DNA from: Gammaproteobacteria bacterium
GTDB taxonomy: Bacteria > Pseudomonadota > Gammaproteobacteria > Pseudomonadales > Pseudohongiellaceae
NCBI GenBank assembly: GCA_017853205.1
Contig: JAFMKB010000020.1
Span: 1 to 42,249, forward strand
Length of the DNA stretch: 42,249 nucleotides
Reading direction: 5' to 3'
Below the pieces are notes generated by a model that was not told the origin of the DNA, did not search any database, and saw nothing but the letters and a program-made list of their open reading frames with translations. Made by a program: the position numbers and the translations under genes. Shown one piece after another: positions 36,379-42,249 of the stretch (positions are counted from its first letter, which is position 1; each line of letters begins with the position of its first letter).

Positions 36379-37617
36379 ATGACTGATTATCTCAGCGGCA
36401 ATTTACAACCGTACAGTCCTGGTACTACTTTATACGATAGGTCTTTGACGGTGTACGGAATAAAAATCGTCGCAGGCGCAGAAGTAAGTGGTAATAAGGC
36501 TGTACCCGATGATTGGGTATTCAAGACGGCAAGAGTAATACAGCTACTTCTCGACCCAGCAGGAGAAGGCATAAACAGCAGCGCGCAAGAGAGCGCCATC
36601 AAGATATTGAAGGGCGAAAGCGGCACCTTCCACGCTGGCCTGCCTACTGTTCAAAGAACGCTTTACGGCAGCTCAGACAGCTATGATCTTAGCCCATTGC
36701 GAAATCCAGAGGCATGGCCAGGCTTGGATGAGCACAACGATAGCCATGTGTCTAACGACATGGTTTGGTATCGCAATGTGAGCTCTCCCAACCCGCCTGA
36801 GGGTAAGAACGATATTGGCGAGATCTTGGAGCACGTGTTGCACACGATTCAGGTGCTTGGGATTCGGGGCGCGATTGACGGTTCTCTAGAAGCGCTCAAT
36901 GGGGGAAATCAATCTAGCGAAATTTATAAGGCGATGAATGAGGCAGTTGAAAATGGCGTTTACGGGTTGGAGGGATATGGTGGGAGCTTAGATCGAGATT
37001 TAGAGTTTACGTCAACAGTTATAACCAAGGAGTACATGTACCTGCTCACCTTTGCTATGTGGGAATACAATGAATTTTGGGATGACGGAACGCTTGCGCC
37101 TGAGTGGTCAGACGACGCGCTGACTCCTGAATCAGTGCTAGCTAAAAACCCGTTGGGGCATGCGTTATTCACAAAATATATCGCGCCCATAGTTTCAAGG
37201 CCTGATAAAGCGATTTTGCTGGATATATTCCAAGATAATGACCAAGGCGCCCACGGTTACATCGCGGACACGTTAGAGACGAACACGATTTCTATTATTG
37301 TGGATGAGGGAGTTGTTTCTGATTCTGCCATTACCGTTTCTGACCTAGTCGAGGAAAGAATTATCAACGGAGAAAAGGTAATTAGCCATACAATTGAGTA
37401 CGGGGGCCAAGATTATAACTATGATGATGTAAAAGACTTAGTGATGATTTTTCTAAGGAACGATGACTTCACGCCTGTTTTCCAGAATGAAATAGCAGAG
37501 AGCTTTCCTGACTACAGTGAAGTCACTTATTCAGAGGTTATCTCTCTAGTCGGATTAGGCGGAGTTAGCGATACCATATTACAGGTAGCCTCCACCGACG
37601 GTTATTTTGTAGTCTGA
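36379..37617 (+). CDS. Unrecognised acidic protein with EHxxH motif, possibly secreted
   Basis: I do not recognise this 412-residue protein. It is strongly acidic and has no N-terminal signal or membrane helix. A predicted helix has E-I-L-E-H-V-L-H (Glu148 to His155), giving Glu148, Glu151, His152 and His155 facing a common side, a plausible metal site. Around it are aromatic and acidic segments (WPGLDEHNDSHVSNDMVW, YLLTFAMWEYNEFWDDG). The C-terminus ends DGYFVV, an acidic residue followed by hydrophobic ones, as in type I secretion signals. Vaguely similar EHxxH helices occur in large calcium-binding proteins of marine bacteria. AAGGA lies nine bases before the ATG. It is the first of three co-directional genes with protease-like partners; a role as substrate or metalloprotein is only inferred. 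Confidence 0.7.
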   Translation: MTDYLSGNLQPYSPGTTLYDRSLTVYGIKIVAGAEVSGNKAVPDDWVFKTARVIQLLLDPAGEGINSSAQESAIKILKGESGTFHAGLPTVQRTLYGSSDSYDLSPLRNPEAWPGLDEHNDSHVSNDMVWYRNVSSPNPPEGKNDIGEILEHVLHTIQVLGIRGAIDGSLEALNGGNQSSEIYKAMNEAVENGVYGLEGYGGSLDRDLEFTSTVITKEYMYLLTFAMWEYNEFWDDGTLAPEWSDDALTPESVLAKNPLGHALFTKYIAPIVSRPDKAILLDIFQDNDQGAHGYIADTLETNTISIIVDEGVVSDSAITVSDLVEERIINGEKVISHTIEYGGQDYNYDDVKDLVMIFLRNDDFTPVFQNEIAESFPDYSEVTYSEVISLVGLGGVSDTILQVASTDGYFVV

Positions 37618-37724
37618 CTAGCCGGCTTATCTAGTAATCATGCTAGAAGTGTTCCAGCTCTCTTGCCCTAAAGAAGACGAGGGAACTTATCGTGCCTTAT
37701 ATTGAAAATTTTAGGTGAAACCGT

Positions 37725-40169
37725 ATGACATTTCGCAGAAACGGAAAGATGAATGCTGTCATAGTCTTTGGCTGCTGGGTATTAGCACTGTTTGCAACTG
37801 CTGGCATTAATGCAAAGCAGGCTGATTCAGACCACTTCACCATCGAAAGCAAGAATCTCAATGCCTTCGCTATAAACGTGTTTGGGCAAGGGTTTTACGA
37901 TGTGAGTTTTTCACTTACAGGCGAATCTAATTTTCGATTGACAGCGGCCGAACTAAGTACCTCTACTATTTCTGTTGGAAGCACGTTCGATTCTCAGACG
38001 GGATTATTAACTCTTCCCAGTGTGAATATTAAGTCAGGTGGCTCCGTGGTGACTAACTACTATGTTGAGCTCAAACTCGAGGATCCAGAGAATTTAATTT
38101 TCGGAATAGTCCAGCTCGTTGAGGCTGAGGCACCACCTGGCGTCAGTCGAAAACAGGTGTGCACTGGTGACGGGTGTTTCGAACTTTTTACCAAGTTAGA
38201 CGGATTAAACGACGGTAGCATCCGTGACGACGGATCCGCGAGCATCAGAGTTATATCGTGGGATCCTGAGGAAGTGGCTAAAATTGTCACTCCTAACGTC
38301 GAATTAGCCTCATCAGAGATTCAAAAAGCGGGCCATAACGCTGCGTTGAGTACTGTCGTTGTTTACGGTGATTGGTGTATGGATCAATCGAATGCCAGCC
38401 AGAATAGTGAGCCCATATTTCACCTAACAATGCCAGAGTCTGGATTTTTTGTAAGCGATTCACTCGTACTTACGTCGCTAAATGCACTTCGGGATATGGA
38501 ATATCATGCTGAGGCAGGAACTTTTGATGTTAACGGCGGCATTAGCGTCCCACCAGAATTTTGGGGTCTGAATGCGTGTGCGAAATTTGGTGAACAGATT
38601 TTCGGGGGGGGTGGTCAGAACCCTTTAGAGAGCGGGGCTGGCCCGGTAGTGCAACTCTTCGATGGCCGCTGGGCTCTTGGTGAAGTAGTGTGGCGTGATG
38701 AAGCGAGTGGTCTAGGGGCTATTCGTCTTGTTTCTGTGACAAGCAATCGTAAGCAAGCTTTTAGTTCATGGACGCCCTGGAAAGCGGGCTTGAGTAATCA
38801 ACGTTGGCTCTCTTTGGAACCGACGAGTTTTTCGAATTTAGGACAAACGGCGACTGTACACAGTCCCGAGTTAGCAAGGCACGAGGGTGGATGGTTTGTC
38901 TCACTGGGCAATGCGTCTAACTGTGCGATTAACGCGACCAGTTCTCGTCTCTATTTAAACCACTATAGCGATATTGGCAGTAATGGTGGCCCCATCGTGA
39001 ATGAGGCAGGTTCTGTTGTCTCAATAGTCGAGTCGCGAACAAATGACCGCAATGGAGTATTTTGCGCAGAAAATAAAACAAGCACTACGAAAAATTCACT
39101 TGGCCCCCTCTCGCGGTACTATGCAGATAGCTCTGAGGTAACCGTGGGAATCCCGATTACATCGGCGATTATCGATGCACTAAGAGAAATCGAACCCGCG
39201 CTTCCAGAAAATCCATCGATGCCCAGCGTGGCACCTATTCAAAGACCTGCCGTGGCTCTTGGGGCCATCCAAAGGTTTGAGATACGTATCCCGAACGACA
39301 AATTTACTGTGTCGGGTTTTCCTGTCGACAAGCTCGATTCTTCTGCAATAGACATAGCTAAACAGGCGACCGTTGCTTTTACGCGCGTGACAGGGTGCGT
39401 TGCATGCAGCGAGAACAAACTAAGTTCAAACTTTGACATACCCTGTATCTGCACAGGATTCGCAGTCACCGAAACACTGATCGTAACCAATGATCACTGC
39501 GTGACAGAACTTATGGTAGGTGCGAAGACTACTTTCCGCACTTTCTACGGGCAAGACGTTGAAGCTGAATTAGTTGGCAAAACTTCTCTAGACGGTGAGA
39601 CAGAGTTGAACGCGCTATATAAGGAGAAATTTGGAGACGCCGCGAATGGGGCAAGACAGGTCGATTTCCATCGGGGAGATGTCGCTCTGCTTCGAACAGC
39701 GCAGCCGATGTTAAGTGTTCAGCCGCTAAAGATCGCGGATTCTGCGTTACTAGAGCCGTGGCAGCCGCTGATAACGGTGGGGCACCCATCCGTGATGACA
39801 AGGACTGGTCCATGGGTCACAGGTGTTGGTTCTTTCGTTGGCGCCGACTATTTTGATCGCACCTCCCAAGCCTATAATCTTCCCGCTCAGAAAGGGGCGA
39901 GCGGAAGTGCTGTGGTCAATCTAGATGGTGAGCTAGTGGGCCAGATAGCTAATGGCGGGATCGCAAGTCAGACCGAAAAAACAACCTTGCTGCCAAAAAA
40001 GTATGACTTATTCGCGGTAGAGTTGCTTGTTGACTCAGTGAGCCTGAGACCCGCGCCATACTCTGATATTGAGGCTATACCCGTTAGCCTAGCGGTGTCT
40101 CGTGGCGCACCAAGCAATTATATTAAAGAAATGATAGAGAAATGGGCCCCCGGCGAACTGCCGGAATAA
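37725..40169 (+). CDS. Exported tandem trypsin-like protein: pseudo plus active domain
   Basis: This 814-residue protein has a signal peptide (VIVFGCWVLALFATAGINA, ending near residue 30). After a beta-rich region (35-135) come two trypsin-like domains. In the second (about 510-780) the triad is complete: His591 in TLIVTNDHC, Asp652 in RGDVALLRT and Ser726 in KGASGSAVV. In the first (about 195-490) the matching places read SLVLTSLNAL (Asn253 for His), SGLGAIRLV (Leu330 for Asp) and IGSNGGPIV (Asn420 for Ser), so this domain should be catalytically dead. Several Cys are present, consistent with a periplasmic or extracellular site. The start has AGGTGAA upstream; a Met nine residues later is possible. 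It lies 107 bases after the EHxxH gene and 108 before the caspase-like gene. Confidence 0.82.
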   Translation: MTFRRNGKMNAVIVFGCWVLALFATAGINAKQADSDHFTIESKNLNAFAINVFGQGFYDVSFSLTGESNFRLTAAELSTSTISVGSTFDSQTGLLTLPSVNIKSGGSVVTNYYVELKLEDPENLIFGIVQLVEAEAPPGVSRKQVCTGDGCFELFTKLDGLNDGSIRDDGSASIRVISWDPEEVAKIVTPNVELASSEIQKAGHNAALSTVVVYGDWCMDQSNASQNSEPIFHLTMPESGFFVSDSLVLTSLNALRDMEYHAEAGTFDVNGGISVPPEFWGLNACAKFGEQIFGGGGQNPLESGAGPVVQLFDGRWALGEVVWRDEASGLGAIRLVSVTSNRKQAFSSWTPWKAGLSNQRWLSLEPTSFSNLGQTATVHSPELARHEGGWFVSLGNASNCAINATSSRLYLNHYSDIGSNGGPIVNEAGSVVSIVESRTNDRNGVFCAENKTSTTKNSLGPLSRYYADSSEVTVGIPITSAIIDALREIEPALPENPSMPSVAPIQRPAVALGAIQRFEIRIPNDKFTVSGFPVDKLDSSAIDIAKQATVAFTRVTGCVACSENKLSSNFDIPCICTGFAVTETLIVTNDHCVTELMVGAKTTFRTFYGQDVEAELVGKTSLDGETELNALYKEKFGDAANGARQVDFHRGDVALLRTAQPMLSVQPLKIADSALLEPWQPLITVGHPSVMTRTGPWVTGVGSFVGADYFDRTSQAYNLPAQKGASGSAVVNLDGELVGQIANGGIASQTEKTTLLPKKYDLFAVELLVDSVSLRPAPYSDIEAIPVSLAVSRGAPSNYIKEMIEKWAPGELPE

Positions 40170-40277
40170 GAGCTCACTTGAAGCCGTTCAGTCTTAAGGA
40201 AGCGACAAGCCTTGGGGTGATTTTGTATTACTGCCATCGCTCAGCAGCACGCTTTTATTCAAAAGTTTGGAGAAAAA

Positions 40278-41936
40278 ATGCATACCTTTCTCAGATTGCT
40301 CGTTTGTTTTTTATTCGCTGCGTCTGGCCTCGCCAATGCGCTAGAAAATCATGTCATTATGGTTAGGGGCGTTCAGATCAGCCCATCTGATGGCGCGAGT
40401 TTTTCGAGTTTTCTGTCCTGGGATTATGCGGTCAAAGAAAAAGAGTCGGAGTATGCGAAATATTTCGAGTTTGCGTTCTACGACGATATCTCTGCGATCC
40501 ACTTCTACGAGTTTACCAACGACTACGATCCTGTTTGGGCTGTGAATAATCTGAGCGAGGCGGAACGAATAGACTACCGAGAGAGCTTCTTGATGTTTAA
40601 AGCATCGTTAGATCTCGACATCGAGGGTGAATTCGAATCGGAGATATGGCCGCAACGAGTGGCGCTTAGCCGCGCTGTTAGTAACGAGATAATCAAGTTT
40701 GTGGAGTTGATCTACTCGCGCTTTCCTGAATCGGACTACGCTTTCAGCTATCAAGGGCACGGGGGGCCGGGAGGAGATATATTTATTAGCGACGCGACAA
40801 CGCAGGGATTAATATCTCCTAAAGACAGCGCGAAAATGCTTAGGACTTGGACCGATATTATCGGCAAGAAACTTATCTTTATCGACTTCGGCGGTCCGTG
40901 TAGCAAGGGTGGGTTCTCAGATTTAGCAACATTTTGCCCCTATGTTGACTATTACATCGCGTCAGATCATGCCAACGGCGGCTATGTACAAGATTCTGAC
41001 GATTATGAAAGACAAGAGACCTTTAATATTGACAGTCAGTGGCACAATATTTTTTCTCAAAGCGATTCACTGATCGTCGCTTTAGAGAAACGAATCGAGC
41101 TTACACGCGAGCGTTACCTTGATGCGCGCATAGATCTCACCGCAAGAAATCATAAGCAGGCGAATTATCTTTACTCTTGCCCCGCGTTTAATACATTCGC
41201 TCCTGCCTATATTGGAGCCGTGAAGAGCCTCGGTCTAGACCTCTATCAGGCTGCTTCGCCAAGCCTGGTCCCGCAGAATAAATACATACCCTACATTTAT
41301 GATTTAAAGGATTCGGTGATTGCGCTTGATGATCCAGCTTTGCTCTCCTCCTTCGAAGAGATCATCGTTGCTCGGGCTGATAATCGTGATTTTTTTAACT
41401 GGGAGCAGGGCTATAACGGTATCTTTGCCCCCAACTTCTACAATGCCTATGGCTCAGAGAATCTCGATTTTTCAGTGCAATTGCCCCTAACGCCCTCCGT
41501 CCTGCCACAGTTAGCAGTAGGCGACTTGGAGTCACAAACTGATGAGATCTCAATTTCTGGGGGCGTCTCGAGCGACGACAGAAAGAATTACAAGAATGAG
41601 TTTGAGGTCGGTGACCGAATCAACATAACAGCGCTAATAGAGCCTAACCCCGAGCATGTGGGCGAGCAGATCGATGTGATTGTTGCAATAGTCAACGTGA
41701 AGCAAGGCGTGACTTTGCTGCTTACGCCTTCTGGGCTAATCACCTATGGCGGAGAGGCTAAAATTCCCAGTTACTTCTCAAAATTGGCTGCACCGAGGGT
41801 GCTTGTCGAGATCCTTGATGAATTTTCATTGAGCCGAGCAGAAGCTGGCAGCTACGCAGTGCACGTTGGTTATCAGCTGCAAGGAGCCGCTAATCTCTAT
41901 TTCAACGCTGAGCCTATTTGGTTAGATGTGGAGTAA
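40278..41936 (+). CDS. Exported caspase-like (clan CD) cysteine protease candidate
   Basis: This 552-residue protein has a signal peptide (LRLLVCFLFAASGLANA) and a GGAG site before its ATG. A hydrophobic strand ends in AFSYQGHGGPGGDIF with His161, and the next strand is KLIFIDFGGPCSKGG with Asp203 and Cys208; this His-then-Cys order with small residues is that of clan CD peptidases (clostripain, gingipain, caspase). The distance from Asp to Cys is longer than the usual D-x-C, so Cys208 as nucleophile is tentative. Residues 210-420 are unfamiliar. The C-terminal part (about 430-552: GDRINITALIEP, DVIVAIVNVKQG, SYAVHVGYQL) is a beta-rich module that looks like a surface or substrate-binding domain. 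It is the third gene of the accessory cluster. Confidence 0.75.
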   Translation: MHTFLRLLVCFLFAASGLANALENHVIMVRGVQISPSDGASFSSFLSWDYAVKEKESEYAKYFEFAFYDDISAIHFYEFTNDYDPVWAVNNLSEAERIDYRESFLMFKASLDLDIEGEFESEIWPQRVALSRAVSNEIIKFVELIYSRFPESDYAFSYQGHGGPGGDIFISDATTQGLISPKDSAKMLRTWTDIIGKKLIFIDFGGPCSKGGFSDLATFCPYVDYYIASDHANGGYVQDSDDYERQETFNIDSQWHNIFSQSDSLIVALEKRIELTRERYLDARIDLTARNHKQANYLYSCPAFNTFAPAYIGAVKSLGLDLYQAASPSLVPQNKYIPYIYDLKDSVIALDDPALLSSFEEIIVARADNRDFFNWEQGYNGIFAPNFYNAYGSENLDFSVQLPLTPSVLPQLAVGDLESQTDEISISGGVSSDDRKNYKNEFEVGDRINITALIEPNPEHVGEQIDVIVAIVNVKQGVTLLLTPSGLITYGGEAKIPSYFSKLAAPRVLVEILDEFSLSRAEAGSYAVHVGYQLQGAANLYFNAEPIWLDVE

Positions 41937-42249
41937 GGATATTGACGCGGTAGGATTGGTGAGTGTGATGGTAGGTATCAAGTAAACGCTGCTAAATATA
42001 GTGTTAAGGCTATGATTTTGTAGCTGGAAGTCATGGTGCGTTACTCTGATATGAACAATCTCAGCCGCAAGCCGCAGGTTTCCTAAAAGAGCAAGAGCCC
42101 AAGGCGCGAAAGATAAAGCCTGTAAGGGGTATCGTTATGACAATCTTAACTCGTCTTAGTTCTCCATCACCAGAGCTACAAAATGACTGATCGGAGCACC
42201 TTTGAAAGCCGCATGAGACGGCGCTCCAAAATGTGCATAAATTAGCCGC
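41937..42249. other. 3' flank of accessory cluster, no gene seen
   Basis: These 313 bases contain only very short frames, the best being 17 codons at 42137 after an AAGGGG. A nested inverted repeat (GGAGC at 42193-42197 with GCTCC at 42223-42227, and an inner CCG/CGG pair) could form a hairpin but has no T tract. Nothing else could be supported. Confidence 0.4.

Overview
The window looks like a gammaproteobacterial chromosome with moderately high GC in most of its length, plausibly a free-living aquatic or marine lineage. The evidence is gene order: ribF-ileS-fkpB-ispH, pepA-holC-valS and lptF-lptG are all arranged as in Gammaproteobacteria, next to a glnK-amtB pair. I cannot name a genus from the sequence alone.

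Layout. 1-2659 (minus): an RND efflux pump (cut off by the left edge) and its periplasmic adaptor. 3025-3816: a short-chain dehydrogenase. 3852-5776 (minus): a RegB/RegA-type redox two-component system. 5949-9512: an unusual methyltransferase-like/GNAT-like fusion followed by an acyl-CoA synthetase. 9509-10189 (minus): an exported repeat protein with a predicted beta-solenoid. 10587-12235: an exported metallo-beta-lactamase-fold hydrolase and a hotdog thioesterase. 12242-15158 (minus): amtB, glnK and a bile-acid/sodium-symporter-family transporter. 15423-15782: a small lipoprotein. 15989-17891: an ECF sigma factor, a zinc-finger anti-sigma factor and a DUF4252-like exported protein. 17898-18681: two small membrane proteins. 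18785-24280: ribF, ileS, fkpB and ispH, with lspA missing from its usual place. 24306-29157 (minus): valS, holC and pepA. 29404-32135: a thioesterase, lptF and lptG. 32142-32678 (minus): an RDD membrane protein. 32900-35672: a Leptospira-type citramalate synthase convergent with leuB.

Right of leuB the character changes. About 0.7 kb of AT-richer DNA without a credible gene (35673-36378) leads into three co-directional genes for unfamiliar proteins (36379-41936). The first is an acidic protein with an EHxxH helix and a possible type I secretion tail. The second is an exported 814-residue protein with a trypsin-like domain that has lost all three catalytic residues, followed by one that keeps them. 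The third is an exported protein with caspase-like (clan CD) His and Cys motifs. This cluster is the best candidate for an undescribed system, perhaps an extracytoplasmic proteolytic cascade.

Functionally the window mixes housekeeping (aminoacyl-tRNA synthesis, isoprenoid and flavin synthesis, LPS export), nitrogen and redox sensing, envelope stress regulation, branched-chain amino acid synthesis from pyruvate, and the accessory protease cluster. I saw no rRNA, tRNA, CRISPR array, insertion sequence or prophage gene.
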